Of a DNA stretch of 64,000 bases, positions 22,847 through 34,870 are shown in pieces. Within the stretch, counting starts at the first letter, position 1; every line of letters begins with the position of its first letter. The position numbers and the translations under genes are program-made. A model generated the notes under the pieces. It ran no database searches. It worked only from the letters and a program-made list of their open reading frames with translations, and was not told the origin of the DNA. Where the stretch lies: NCBI GenBank assembly GCA_022661535.1, contig JAKULF010000002.1, positions 1,178,001-1,242,000 of the forward strand, written 5' to 3'. Source of the DNA: Eutypa lata (taxonomy: Eukaryota; Ascomycota; Sordariomycetes; Xylariales; Diatrypaceae).

Positions 22847-25560
22847 GTTTCTGACGGAGCGACCGCTTGGATGTTCCTTATTCTAAAATTAGGTATGATA
22901 GGAAGTAAACGAGATTATGTCGGAATGTTGTGACCCAAAAGAAGACACTGGAGAAAGAAACGGACTGACCGTCACCTATAATCGGAACAAGACGCCCAGG
23001 ATCACGTATCAATGATCCATAAGTATAAATCGCGGCTTGGAAGGGATGGATCAAGCGATCTACCTACTAAGGAGAAGTATGAGGATAGAATGGGGATAAA
23101 TGTAGCAATGGCTTAGGGGCTCGGAACGCTATATTTGAATTTAATTATTAATTCTCTTTAGTCTTAAGGGTTATAGGGTTCTCCCCTCCTATTCGATGAC
23201 AGGAACTAGTAACCCTCATTAAGTCGTTGTTGCTAATTTAAATGATAAATTAAAATGCATAAATCCGAATAATCGTAGCTTATTTAATAATTATTTTAGC
23301 AACGACTTGCTTATCTATATATAACATTAGGTATACGTATCTTTTTACCAAATCGCCACTCGCTTACGGTGTATTAGCTTTGCCGGCATATTGGGCATTC
23401 TTATATCTTCCAATAACATTAAGAGTCATTATCTTTACGGTTGTTCTTGCAGCTAATAGGTCTTAGCTTTATTCCCGTATGACAATAAGAAGCAATTCAT
23501 CTTCTGGATCTAGTTAATCATCCTTAGCTGTCAACCTAAGTCTTCGGGGGATTTCCTGAAGTGGAATCTTGGGGGGAGTCCAAGAAACCCCGGTGGGTGT
23601 CCACCGTATGCAGTTCAGACTGGTGGAGGGTAATAAGCGGGGTTATCCCCAAGGATACGGATCTGGTAACCGACGAGGGCTCTTTTGAGCTTTTGAGCCA
23701 CAGTGAACTCTCTTGGCCCCGCCGTGCTAAGTTAATAGACGCCGTCGTGCCACATGCTTGATATTGCGATAGGGGCTCTGGCACGGCATGGTTACAGGCG
23801 TGCCGAGGTTTCTTGCTGACAGTAAACCTGCCTAGGTCAATCATACACGTCTAGTTCTCTGTCATTCCACTGTGGCGTTTTTACGTTGAGTACAAAACTG
23901 CATTTTAATGCTGAGATGGTGCGTGAAAGATTTTGTTGGACGCCCTTACCCTTTTCTCTTCTAATATGTCTTCTATCATAATCAGGATTGAGATGAGAAT
24001 TACTTATATATTTCTAAAACCATTATCGGAACTATATGTCTAAGCGAAACTTGAGAGAAAAAGGTCCAAATAAGGTCGATTCATAAAGTGCTTCTAATAG
24101 ATGGTATTAAGGGATTAGTATACAAAGTGGGTATCTAGATAATACTACTAGGCGGACTGAAGGGTATAGTTGTCAATGCACCAAGTGCAGCATAGTCACG
24201 CCATCAACAAAATTTGCGAGCCTGCTGGTGATACTACGCCGCTCATTACTAAATGAGGAGAGTTGCAAGCTCGCTTGATAGGGCGAACACACCCGATAGC
24301 CTCCACCCACCATGAATTGTGCTTTGGAAAAGGTTTGGCTCTACCCCCCACCAATGATGCTACCATGATACGCAGCTGGCCGAAGTGAGAAGTGGTTACT
24401 ATCTTGTTCACACCCCCTCCCACATGTTAGATATTTTGGGCTTATCCTTATAGGTAGGAATGTACGCATGTGACCCCTGTAATCACAAATAGGGACGGGA
24501 TGTGTACCCGACGTAATAGCTGCAAAGTCCCGAATCCGGAAATGGACATTCGACATTGACGTACATTCTTCGTTGTTAATAAGCCAGGTTTAAGGTATGT
24601 TAAATATAACACATTTTTAAACCACTAACATATAATATCAATATTGACTGTAGCAATTCAGGATGCTCTTCTACGCAGTCGATCATTCTTGGTCGTTGGT
24701 AAGGCGGCAGGCGACGATCTCGCAGCCCAGTTTTGGCACAGCCGTCGGAGCTGAATATATGTAGGGTGTGCTTACGGATTGATACTGCCACATATCCATC
24801 ACCAAGAGTATCGTTGAATTGGAACTAACCATAGACAACATGTTATTTTTCAACATGATAATAATGAACAAGCAGTACTTGACCCCTAAATAGCATAATT
24901 GAATTGTACTGGAATGTTAAAAAAGTCTGCAAGGTGGACCGACTTCTAAAGCCTGACGAGTAACGTTTTAACTATTAGATATATATCTTCGGGAAGTAGT
25001 TAACTGCTGGTAATATGTGTTCTGTTTGAAGAATCCAAATCTGCCTAAGATCATGACGGGTGCAAGAGCTTGCTTGAACAGGGAAATATTCTATGCAGTT
25101 AAACTCTTAGTGGGACGATACTTCAAAAGGTGCCCATGTCTTTACGCCAGCATTCAAGTGGGAATGGCAAGGCCTTGAGTGATGCTAGGACTTCGTATAA
25201 TCGCAACATATAAGATGGTGGCCAAGGCTAACAACCACCCCCCCAAGTGCAATTGACGTGAAATATGAAGTATACACGGATAGTTGTACATATGCTGTTT
25301 TGGTCGATGCTTAAGTTAATAAATCCTCTTACGTTCAATACTCGATGCTATTGCATATATCACTACTGTTTACTTCTGATTCAATAATGATAACCGGCAA
25401 TAGAGCAACTTGGTTCACTCTTTTTTAAAAAAATAAAAAAAAAAGTGTAACAGTTTTAAAACTACAGAACAGGTTTGTATCATGCAGCCTTTACAACCGC
25501 ATGTAGTGACGTGGGCTAACGCAGCCTTTCTAACGAACGTGACACGATTTGAGCTTCCAT
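22847..25560. other. 2.7-kb region without a supported gene
   Basis: Upstream of the NLR start. It should hold the NLR promoter near 22850-23100. Apart from the inverted-repeat element at 23221-23308, I see only short open stretches lacking family resemblance. A poly-A/T tract lies at about 25424-25444. Confidence 0.45.
23221..23308. mobile_element. MITE-like inverted repeat, about 88 bp
   Basis: The left arm aagtcgttgttgctaa (23221-23236) is mirrored by ttagcaacgactt (23296-23308), differing by one 3-nt insertion. The interior is AT-rich and non-coding. Size and structure fit a miniature inverted-repeat element or a stable hairpin. Copy number elsewhere is unknown, so the mobile-element call is inference. 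Confidence 0.4.
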
Positions 25561-26503
25561 CTACCCTACCGAACCAACCACCCCACCCCAGGACACAGCG
25601 ATCTTAACAAGGTCATCCTTATAATCCACATCCCTACGCGGCCAACAACCAGCGCTCAAGAGCATCGCAACGATGTCGTCGCCGGCTCCCCCTCCCCGCC
25701 CCCACGTCTCCTCGAGGAAAGCGCGCATGAGCTCGAGGCCGTTGAGCAGGGCGCCGCTCGACCAGACCTTGCCGTCGCGGACCCAGCGCTTCTCCTGCCA
25801 CGCGACGCCCGGGTTGTCGCGGCGCAGCGCCTCGAGCATGAACCGCGGCGCCGTGGCCTTCCGCCCCTGCAGGATCCCCGCCTGCATCGGCGCCAGCATG
25901 CCCCCGCAGATGGTCAGGAACGCCGCGCAGCTCGCGTAGGCCTTGCGTATGAACGCCAGGTCCGCCTCGTTCGCCTGGTAGGTCACCGATTGCGCGCCGA
26001 TGAGGACGATGTCGAGGGGTGGGCACGTTTCGTACGAGTCCTACATACGTACACATTTTAGTCTCAGCGCTGATTATTCTAGCGGGCATTCACGGCCTGT
26101 TGTCATTGAGAGGGCCGGTTGGGTGGTTGGGTGCTTAATTGGTTGCGGATGGAACTTACCGTGGGAATGACCTTGAGACCACCCGTTAGAAGGCCAGGAG
26201 CCTTGCCCGTCTCGGAAACCCAGTGGATCTGAAGGTCTATGGCTTGCTCCTTCAGGTGAGGCGGCACCATCTCGTCCGGTAATTGGCTGATAGTCTCCTT
26301 ACTGATGCTATGGATAGCATCGATTGGTGCGACGTCGAGGATCTCGTTGGTGCTGTGAGAGTTGTTCTTGTTAATAGACGCATGTAATACCTCACCAAAC
26401 CAACTAGAAGCTCCATAGCCCTGCTAGGAACGTACCTGTTTGGTAGAATCACACCGACGTGGACTACGCGGCCCGGGTTCTTGAGATCAAGCGGCTGCGA
26501 CAT
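25561..26503 (-). CDS. DJ-1/PfpI family protein
   Basis: The DJ-1/PfpI superfamily includes glyoxalase III-like enzymes, isocyanide hydratase-like proteins and redox sensors; the exact activity cannot be read here. Model: exons 26503-26436, 26352-26160 and 26040-25561, 246 aa, introns 83 and 119 nt. Exon 1 gives VVHVGVILPN, the first Rossmann-like strand. The nucleophile-elbow cysteine is Cys132 in AAFLTICGGMLAP, the classic position. The C-terminal half keeps the family's strand-helix order through VWSSGALLNGLELMRAFLEE. I chose the ATG at 26503 (MSQPLDLKNPGRVV); an upstream in-frame ATG at 26593 would add about 30 residues of low-complexity character. The third exon is GC-rich, giving long spurious open frames on the other strand. 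Confidence 0.85.
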
Positions 26504-27134
26504 CTTGGTATTTATTTTCTGAGTCGGTGTATTAAAGGTATTTCCTGGAAGGGACTTGGTATTTTTGGATACTCTTAAGGTTTTGGATGGCATTTGGCAA
26601 GTTGTTGAACGGTCTACTCTTTTATATCGAACCGACTCAACAACCTCCGAGGGGAGTCGGGACGATACTGGCTATACTAACGGTACGTCCCGCGACTAAC
26701 GAAAGCTCCGAACACAATCGGATGTAACTCCGCCAATTTCCATCATTAATTATTAGACATGCCCTTGAGCATGTTTTCGGGCTCGGAGTGTTGCGTCGTC
26801 CGCGAGTTTTACCCTGCCTAATCATGTGAGAATAACAGCATCTTCTTTCTTTCTTCCTCCAACTGTAGCCTCGCATCCCATTTTTGTTCTACGTGCTTGT
26901 TAGAGTAGGCAAAACCGAGGATCTGCCTTTGAACCCACTTTAATAGACGTCGACGCTTGGTTATTTGAATTTATTTGAAACTAGTTTCAGATGATTTATA
27001 CATTCATTTATATGTACATCTATCACGATCAGAACCGGCCAACTATATCATGATAAAACTATATATCTTTAAAACCAACAATCCCCGGGGGAAGAGAAAG
27101 GCCTTTTAGTTCCAAGGTTTTCCCGGCGAATAGA
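26504..27134. other. Intergenic; no gene seen
   Basis: The spacer lies between the P450 stop codon and the DJ-1/PfpI start; both genes point left. It should contain the P450 3' region and the DJ-1/PfpI promoter. No other feature is supported. Confidence 0.4.
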
Positions 27135-29130
27135 TCAAGACAGCTTAGTCAAAGCGACGAAGCACTTCTGCGGAGCCGACGTGATGGAATCAACAACAGC
27201 ATGCGAACTAAGCTCATCAGACAGCTTACGGAACTCGAAATTCCACACGAGCAGCGCCAGCACCAACCGAGTCTCCAAATACGCGAGGCGCCTCCCAAAG
27301 CAGCCCCTCGGGCCCAGACTAAAGGACATCATAGGGCCGGCCTGGGGATCGTAGACCTCGCGACCGCCATCGCCGTCCCCATCGCCAGCCTTGAGCCAGC
27401 GCTCGGGCCGGAAGTCCGCGACGTCGCGCGGATCCCAGCGGCCGTGGGTGTGCTTGGCGCGGGACGTCTCGCTCCGCGCCCCGTCGGGGATCGCGATCCC
27501 CGGCTTCAGGAACCCGGGGCCCTGCGTCACCATGTACACCTCGGTGCCGCGCGGGATGCGGTGGCCCAGGAGCACCGTGTCGACCGTGGCCTCGCGCTGC
27601 GTGATGGGGAGGGGCCCCGTCACGCGCAGGCACTCCTCCAGGAACGCGTCGAGGTACGGCACCGGCGTCTTCGCGAGCTCCGTCACCGACGGCTGGCGCT
27701 TCTCGTCGGCCGCGCCCGCGTAGGCGGCGCGCAGGGCGGCGCGCAGCCTCTGCTGCGAGGGTTGCGAGTCGGCGAGCCATTTGATCATCCCTGTTTGTGT
27801 GTACGCACGTATGTAAGTAGGAGTTTTGGGGGTTTTAGTAGTATAGAGGTGGCATTTTAGGGCGTAAAGGGAATTGGGTCGATCTTGGGATGGGGCGTGT
27901 GTGTAGGAATCATGGGGACACTTACATCTCAAGGCCGTGGAACTTGTATCATGGCCGGCAACGATATATCCGAAAAGCTGAAACGGTTATCAACACAATA
28001 AATCCTACAGTTGCAATTAGGTTGGGCCTACCTCATCGTGGATCCTCTCGGAATGGAATACAGGCTGTCTACCAGCTTTCTTGGCAGCGCTCATCTCCCG
28101 TTGAAGAATATGGTCCATTGCAGACCGCGTGGCGTCGTTACCACTTCGGTAGCGGGCCAATGCCTTCTCAATCTCATTGTAGATGAATTTATCCTTTACT
28201 TTGAAGGCGTTGAGTATAGAGGGATTGGTAAAGAGATTGTAGTAATGAGACAACTTGGGAACCATGGATTTGAATTGGCTCCCAATATGGTTGCCGATCT
28301 CGTTGATAGCAGCGATTTCGGGAACATCAGGTGGATGGGTGAATTCGACTGCTCCATCTGCACCGACTGGCAGCTCAGCATCGCTTATCGAGGCAAGAGA
28401 ATCTAGCTGGTGCCTCAACACGCTCATATCATCATCGATCCCAAAGGAAGCCGCGTTGATGATGTCGATTGCGGCATCAACGATATCCTGATTAGCATCG
28501 AACGGGCGACCGTCTGTAAGTTGTGTCTTCACCGTCCATAACTCGACTAGACTAATCGCTTTGGCATATATCTCTGGGGCCGACACCTATGTCCTAATGT
28601 TAGCGAAGTATTTTTGATTTCAATAAGAGAGAAGATAGAACAATGCATACCTCATTAAGAAAAGCTGGGGTCATGAGATCCTTCACGAGCTCCTTGTTTC
28701 CTTTGAATCGAGGATCCGATGAGCGCATGGCAATATGGTGATTAGACACAATTCCCGAGAAGAAGTCCACGCTCCGCTGGCTGCGATCGAACTCCTTGGT
28801 CCGTCTGAGAAGGAGATCTTGAGATTCCTGAAAGTCGGATATGATGATAGAGGGCTTCTTGAAGGGGCGTGCCCAGAATTGCGTGATGGGCGACTTGTGT
28901 CTTAGGGGATGATCTGAAAGCCATGGTCGAAGGCGGCCGTTTTTCTTAACGTACGCCCGTATCTCGGGCAGGTTGCCAAATATAGTCCTGCTCGCGCTCT
29001 CATCGTACGGAATACCGGGTATGGGCCTGGGGAGCGCCCAGCGGTAACCCAGGTATAGCAAGACTATCGTGAGAATGAGAAGGGAGGATATGGGCAAGAC
29101 ACCCTGCTCCTTTTCTGGTAATATATACAT
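27135..29130 (-). CDS. Cytochrome P450 monooxygenase, microsomal type
   Basis: A heme-thiolate monooxygenase; substrate unknown. Model: exons 29130-28651, 28586-28032, 27977-27926 and 27790-27135, 580 aa. An N-terminal anchor (LLILTIVLLYLGYRW) is followed by the proline hinge PRPIPGIP. The I-helix oxygen-binding motif AGHDTS lies in YIVAGHDTSSTALRW, assembled from the 52-nt third exon and the start of exon 4. The K-helix ExxR is in FLEECLRV, the PERF-like motif is FRPERW, and the heme loop is FSLGPRGCFG with the axial Cys. All key residues are present, so it is probably active. A GDGDGDGG loop precedes the heme region. I preferred the ATG at 29130; the frame is open to an ATG at 29271, which would place 47 extra residues before the anchor. 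Two short introns follow long exons, as in many fungal P450s. Confidence 0.92.
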
Positions 29131-29930
29131 ATGGATAATTGAAGTGGACACAGGTGCAGATGCACAGACGGATATGCCGGTAAGACTGATGTCAGCTTGA
29201 AAGTTAGGTGTAATAGATAGGGCTTGATTAGTAATATATCGAGGGAGGAAAAGAAAAGACTGCGTGTGCATATCCGAATGAGACGGCTCCTATGCGCAAA
29301 TCAGAGTGGGTTTTATTAATATTTTTCCTTTGATTTGTAGCCGGTGACTGAAAACTAGCGAGCCGCTGAATAGCTTAGGTACTAAGTAGGCAGTAGGTAG
29401 CTGATCAGACCGAGTATTTCGCCCGAACGATCGGCTCCGACTCTGATGACGGGATGTTTTACATGTGCTGCCTGTGATTGGACGGTTACGGAATGCTGCG
29501 CTCTGAAACGGGATAGAAAAACAAGGAAAATGGAAAATGGAAGAAAACAATAAAGTGGTACATGTGGGTATTATGTATTTTAGTTGATATTTTAGAGTCG
29601 GCCGCTATGTATGGATTTGACGTGGGCGCATGGTCCTGATGGATCGTGGCTTTCCCTCCATCATCCATACTAACTACCTACTAGCCTCTAGTAATCTTCA
29701 TAGTGAGATCGGTAATTGGTCAGATGTTTAAGACCCCCATAAACTACCTACCTCCCAACGGGTACGTGTGTATCTTGCAGGATCATACATACGTCCGTAT
29801 CCATGTTTGACTGATAACCGGCGAGGGATCAACCTGATTCGAATGATGCTTCTATGTAATACCTCCTTGCATATACGACAGTGGTCGTCTTTTTACTTGG
29901 TGTTACGTATTCCCACTCACAAGGATCACC

Positions 29931-29966
<36 letters not shown>

Positions 29967-31065
29967 CGTTGTTGTGAGCTTGAACTTTGTACAACCGGGT
30001 GATGTGATGTGAATGACGGGACACTACCTTAGGTAGTACGTAGTATAACATAAACTGCATTCTAGAGCTGACCGTAAGGCAACCAATCATAAAACATAAA
30101 TTCCTTCAAAATCGGTTGAATACCAAAGGTACGGATGGAATGACAAGCGTCCCGGAAACCCAGTTACTGGAAGTCAAGTGGCTGTATTCATCGTCGTTAA
30201 CGAATCCTTGTTATAGTTAATAGTAATAAGTTAGATAATTAACAATTATTAGTTATTACTTACGTGGACATAAACGTGGACGGAGTTTACGGCTTTGGGA
30301 AGTCTCCTAGTTGGTGCTAAGTTTTTCCAGGAATGGAATTCGTGGTATTCCGTAATGGGCCTCGGTATGCAAATGCGGAATGCGGGATGTAATAACTGGG
30401 ATTAGGTATTCGAATTGCCTAACTAGGTTGACCCATAAAACTAAAAGGGTTGTCATTGACTTATTGCGCAATGGCCCACTTGTTTCGGCTGCATACACCT
30501 GCCACTCAAGTAGTGCCATCTAGCTACCGCCTACTACATACTACGTGACTACGTATTAATAGCTGTAACTACCTGGTAGATATCTAGCTGCTGTCGCCAT
30601 CCTGGACTGTGAATAGCTTCGAAAGATGCTGGCAGTAAGATGAACAGATAAATGGATAGGTAGGCAAATGGCGGTGGCAGCATCCCTTAGCTTAAGGCTC
30701 ACGATATCATCAAGCTATAAGGGCATAGAGTCGTTGTATAGTTGTCCTGGTGACTAATCACTACCGAGGCTTATTATACTAACATAAGACCTTATTGAGT
30801 TAGATATAAGCATAATAATACTCTGCTTTTGAAACGACCTACATCAATTCAAGCTGCACTTTCTATATATAATGGGTCTGCGATGAGGCTAGACCAATTA
30901 AACTTTACCCAAGCCCTATTTCAAAGCTTGAAGTCGGAGACACAAAAATTGGAACTGTATTAATATAAATACATGCATGAACTTCCCGCGATTAATTTGA
31001 GAATCCTTCCTAGCACCAAGCCCTACAACACCCAAGCTCGGAAATACGCTCTTTATACCATCGCC
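29131..31065. other. Divergent intergenic region with an AGAC microsatellite
   Basis: About 1.9 kb between the P450 (-) and the hydrolase (+), whose 5' ends face each other. Simple repeats include the tetranucleotide run at 29931-29966. No additional gene is convincing. Confidence 0.45.
29931..29966 (+). repeat. ATAG/ACAG tetranucleotide microsatellite
   Basis: Two to three atag units run into about six acag units. Simple sequence in the P450/hydrolase intergenic region. Confidence 0.9.
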
Positions 31066-31854
31066 ATGGAAGAAACATCTGACATGGCTAGCAACACCAC
31101 CTATCGAGTGGAGCCCAAGGAAGCCCACACACATACCGTCATTTTCCTACACGGCCGTGATAGCAAGGGCAAAGAATTTGCGGACGAGTTCTTCGAAAGC
31201 GAGGCCTCTGGACCTGTAGAGAAACCTAGGACACTTTTGGACTTATTCCCAACTATCAGATGGGTATTCCCTGGTGCGCCTATGCTGCAATCGGAACGAT
31301 TCGGTATCGAAATGCATCAATGGTTTGACATGTGGTCTGTGGAAAATCCGGCAGAGCGTCCAGAGCTACAGCAGCCAGGACTCCGACAGAGCATCGAACA
31401 AGTTTCATGCATTATTAAGGAGGAGGAATGTTTAATCCCGCGGCTGAACATATTTCTCTGTGGGATCAGTCAGGGCTTTGCAGTAGCAATAGCAACATAT
31501 TTTTCTGAGAAACAAGGCGAATTCGCTGGATTGATAGGTCTATCCAGCTGGATGCCTCCCACGCTGCCATACATCCAAGAAAAGCGCCAGGGAAAGAATT
31601 TGGGAGAGGTGCCTGAAGAAGTCATCGATACGGAGTCATCACGTTATAAGACGCCGGTGTTTTTGGGCCACTCGGTAGATGACCACGTTGTTCCGATTAA
31701 GAATGGCAGGGAGCTTAGGGATATCATCTCGCTGCAAGGCTTCCAAGTGAAATCGCGGGAATATCAGGAGGGTGGGCACTGGATTAACGAGCCTCAAGGA
31801 GTGGATGACATCGCCAACTTTTTGACAACAAACATGATTACTCATAATTCTTAA
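31066..31854 (+). CDS. Acyl-protein-thioesterase-like alpha/beta hydrolase
   Basis: Member of the phospholipase/carboxylesterase (Abhydrolase_2) family, which includes acyl-protein thioesterases and small carboxylesterases. A single exon encodes 262 aa. The strand VIFLHGRD carries the oxyanion region, the nucleophile elbow is LCGISQGFA (Ser135), the acid is in GHSVDDHVVP (Asp205 or Asp206), and the base is in EGGHW (His238). The triad is complete and in the right order. The family hallmark WFDMW occurs near residues 86-90. I chose the ATG at 31066 because its context is gccATGg and the family starts shortly before the first strand; an in-frame ATG at 30973 would add 31 residues. No signal peptide, so likely cytosolic. 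Relatives often act on small esters as well as acyl-proteins, so the substrate is open. Confidence 0.88.
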   Translation: MEETSDMASNTTYRVEPKEAHTHTVIFLHGRDSKGKEFADEFFESEASGPVEKPRTLLDLFPTIRWVFPGAPMLQSERFGIEMHQWFDMWSVENPAERPELQQPGLRQSIEQVSCIIKEEECLIPRLNIFLCGISQGFAVAIATYFSEKQGEFAGLIGLSSWMPPTLPYIQEKRQGKNLGEVPEEVIDTESSRYKTPVFLGHSVDDHVVPIKNGRELRDIISLQGFQVKSREYQEGGHWINEPQGVDDIANFLTTNMITHNS

Positions 31855-32447
31855 TTATCACTTATAGGAAACTTATTGATGCATGAATTTGGTGATTTAG
31901 ATCCGGTGTGAATTGGGATATCATATTGCCTCTCCCGTAGGTTGTTTTAATAGAGAGTCACATAGCTATTCCTTTATGATAATGCACTAATGTGACTTTT
32001 ATTGGGCTAAGGCTTAAATTGGCCCTGAAGCTATCGCAACCCCTGAGCTAGTGGGTAGGATATTTGATACCGCAGGTATTGTAGCCGCCACTCATCAATC
32101 TACCTACCTGAGGTGCCTAGTCTAGCCACTCATATTGGAAGCCGTTCACACTTTAAAAACTAGTAGCCTACCTACCTACAAATTGGCGGCAGGTGGAATG
32201 GGTGGGTCACTGCATTGTATGGTTACATTTCATAGTAAGTTTTGGTTATAAGTTTTTGCCAACTTGTTTCCGCCCCCAATTCAGTTAACCCATCAAGTTA
32301 TAAAACACCCCAACTCCCCCTGCGCCTCAGCTGTCTTCGTACAGGAAATTCTTTTATGATTCATTTCTTACTCACACATTACCAGCTGATACTCTGTCGC
32401 GTCAACAAGCCAAGACAACCGACTCCAAAAATCAACAACCAACAGTC
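31855..32447. other. Intergenic; no gene seen
   Basis: 3' flank of the hydrolase gene. Repeated ctacctacc and taggta-type tetramers, common across this window, are the only pattern. Confidence 0.4.
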
Positions 32448-32811
32448 ATGGTCGAACCAAAAGAAAAGCATGAGGAAAGCGGTGCAGGTAATTTTCATCC
32501 AGTGCACATCAAGTTACATTGTAATATCTGCCAACCGAAGGAACTTGTAGGAAGGGATGTTCCCACATCCGTCCTGGAACGCGCACGACTAGAATGAGTT
32601 GACCTAAAAGCTGTTATCGTCGGGGGGGGTGCCATTGTCCTACAGCATCTGGGATGGTATCTACACATTAAATCACTGTGGGAGACTGGATCAAACAGGA
32701 ATGGAAGATAGACTGCGCATGATTTGGGGCATGATTGCCTTATTGATCTTGCTGTATATCCGGCCGCAGGTGGCTAGTCTCTTCCGCTATATCTTCTACG
32801 GCCCCCGATGA
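32448..32811 (+). CDS. Possible small single-helix membrane protein
   Basis: The ATG at 32448 (context agtcATGg) opens MVEPKEKHEESGAG. The last open stretch (about 32641-32811) encodes SIWDGIYTLNHCGRLDQ, then a hydrophobic helix, MIWGMIALLILLYI, and ends SLFRYIFYGPR. A plausible middle exon would encode GRDVPTSVLERARLE. These pieces look like one small tail-anchored protein of about 85-90 aa, but I could not find a donor that joins the middle and last parts in frame: TGA at 32595-32597 intervenes. Either my splice choice is wrong or the gene is damaged. Family not recognised. Confidence 0.3.
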
Positions 32812-33684
32812 TTCAACTGCCAGGGTTATTAAACACAGAACTTTGCGCGAAAACACAAGTCGGCGAGGAAAAGAGACAAGTGACGAAAAATCTACCTTCA
32901 ACCTGGACCGAAACCCAGCCTCCGGAATCGTGCTGGGTGGCAGCAGAGTGGTCGGATCACAACACTACAAGATGATGGAAGTCTTGTCTAAGACCCTACT
33001 CTGTTAACTATACAATCAACTGAATAAAGAGTCCCGTCTTTGCTAGAAGTGGCTAAGTGGACGAAATACTGTCAACAAAGCAATTGCTTTACGATGTATT
33101 TCAGGTGCTTTTGGGGACTAGCCAAGGCAAATAAGCCAAAATGAGATCCAGCCAAGGCCGCTTTGCGTGATCTGCATACAACCTATTACATCCTAGTAGC
33201 ATTGGTCCTCGTGATTCTCACCGTCTATGTTTTACGAAGTCGGAACATAACATAACAGTCCTCTTCCCATTATTAACACGATCGTGGGGATAATCCGGCC
33301 CTGTAGATTGACATACAGAACCTACATTTATTCATGATGAGATTGCCCCCCCCCCAGTCACCTAGTTGAAAGTAGTGCTCACTGGGATTATCCGGCGAGA
33401 TTATAGATCATGGGATGTCTTTCAGTTACAACTTGGTGCTCTGCAAAAGACACCCAAGCAATATGCGAGAATCGTTTCGCCCAAAGATGCATCAGTCGCC
33501 TTCAGCATGTAGAAGAGCTATGCGTGCATGCACTCGTGCTATTAGTACATAGTTAAATGCACCTTGTCCCTTTTTCCTAACTACTAAAATATTTCCGATA
33601 TCATTACGGCCAGTCCTATACTTATATTATGTTTTAAATACAGCCAACCCGTTGTTATAACCGCCTCCGCATATTCTCAAGACG
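32812..33684. other. Intergenic; no gene seen
   Basis: About 870 nt. The part near 33600-33684 should be the promoter of the secreted-protein gene. No other feature. Confidence 0.4.
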
Positions 33685-34135
33685 ATGAAGCTTCACCCAG
33701 CACTCACCAACATCATCCTCGGCCTGCCACTGCTGAAGACCGCTGCTGCTAGCCCTACCTTGTTAGAGACCCCCACTCTTGACGCGCGCGGGGACTTCGA
33801 CTGGCCGAAGTGCCTCCCGGTGGGCAAGGAATCTTGCACGGTTTACATGGTGACGACTGACGGCAGCTCGCGAAGCAAATATCGGATTGCCACGCTATAC
33901 GACTCGGACTGCAATATGTTGCAGGTCTTGAGGACAGACCTATCCACCCCGACCGAAGATCACCCTCAAAGGCACCCTGCTGGAGTACATGGACCTCTAT
34001 GTCGACGACTTATATCGACTGAATGGCCGGCTGTCGTATAAAGACATGGATCGCCAGTTGGAGAAGGAGCAGGCGTGTTACAAGTTCCCAGGAACTGATG
34101 GTATGGGTTGCAGGATAGCTTTTCCATGCAACTAG
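33685..34135 (+). pseudogene. Small secreted Cys-rich protein with a frame break
   Basis: The start at 33685 gives a signal peptide (LTNIILGLPLLKTAAASP) and then an acidic mature region with Cys residues in WPKCLPVGKESC and YDSDCNML. Near 33925-33940 the frame loses its protein-like character. The +1-shifted frame carries on as ITLKGTLLEYMDLYVDDLYR and ends at TAG 34133-34135 with three more Cys (QACYKF, GMGCRI, FPCN). The total would be about 150 aa with six Cys, typical of small secreted or candidate effector proteins. Only a very short intron (34 nt) could rejoin the frames, below the usual fungal minimum, so a one-nucleotide indel (real or sequencing) is more likely. No named family recognised; function unknown. 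Confidence 0.5.
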
Positions 34136-34870
34136 ATGAGATGAAAGTCTTTCTGCCTCAACCCTAATCTATTGACGGCGGCACGATACTCTTGCATATA
34201 CTAGATCAATCATCTAAGCGATGAACTAGACTGTCAAGATGGTGGCATGAGCTACTCTTTCCTTAGCTAAAATCTATATATACCTTTAGAGAAAAAACCT
34301 ACCTAGGAGTCACTATCATGCCACCCAGTCATCTGATACTGTGAATATTACCCCTGTATAGTGCCATACACTACAAACAATTAAATATACTATCTCTTGT
34401 AGATAACATGTTCTCCTTCCTCGCTTTCATACCTAAGAAACTCTGAGGCATAGATGTTGCATATCGTGGTAAAAAATGCTAGTGATGTACCGTATGTCTT
34501 AGTTAGGTATTATGTTAAGGGCGGCTGGAGATACTGAAATGGTTAATTTTAACTTTATATAAAAATGTCCTTCGGACATGATGAAATGAAATAAAACATT
34601 ATTCTTCATATTGATGCACATATTGTAAATCTTACTTAAATACTATGGATTATTTAATCATTTATGGCCCTTATTTGAGGCGGATACATGTGGTGTATGC
34701 ATGTTCGTCATTGATAACCACTGGCAGATTCACCCCTTTCTCAAGCACCTAGCTTTAACTGCCTCAAAGTGACCTTCTTGTGAAGCGGCCTGCTTACAGC
34801 TGTTATTCAGATATAGCCTATAAAAAGCCAAGCCAAAATAAGTACAGAAGTCATGGCACAAGACTCCTTC
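34136..34870. other. Convergent intergenic region; no gene seen
   Basis: About 735 nt between the 3' ends of the secreted-protein gene (+) and the ThDP enzyme (-). AT-leaning, no supported feature. Confidence 0.4.

Noticed and set aside
23536..23844. 102-codon minus-strand frame
   Set aside because: No start context, no domain, no composition contrast with flanks.
25549..26089. Long plus-strand and alternate minus-strand frames over the DJ-1 gene
   Set aside because: Shadows of GC-rich third-position bias in the real exon; no domain.
27201..27860. 219-codon plus-strand frame opposite the P450
   Set aside because: Shadow of the P450 last exon, which has the heme motif on the minus strand.
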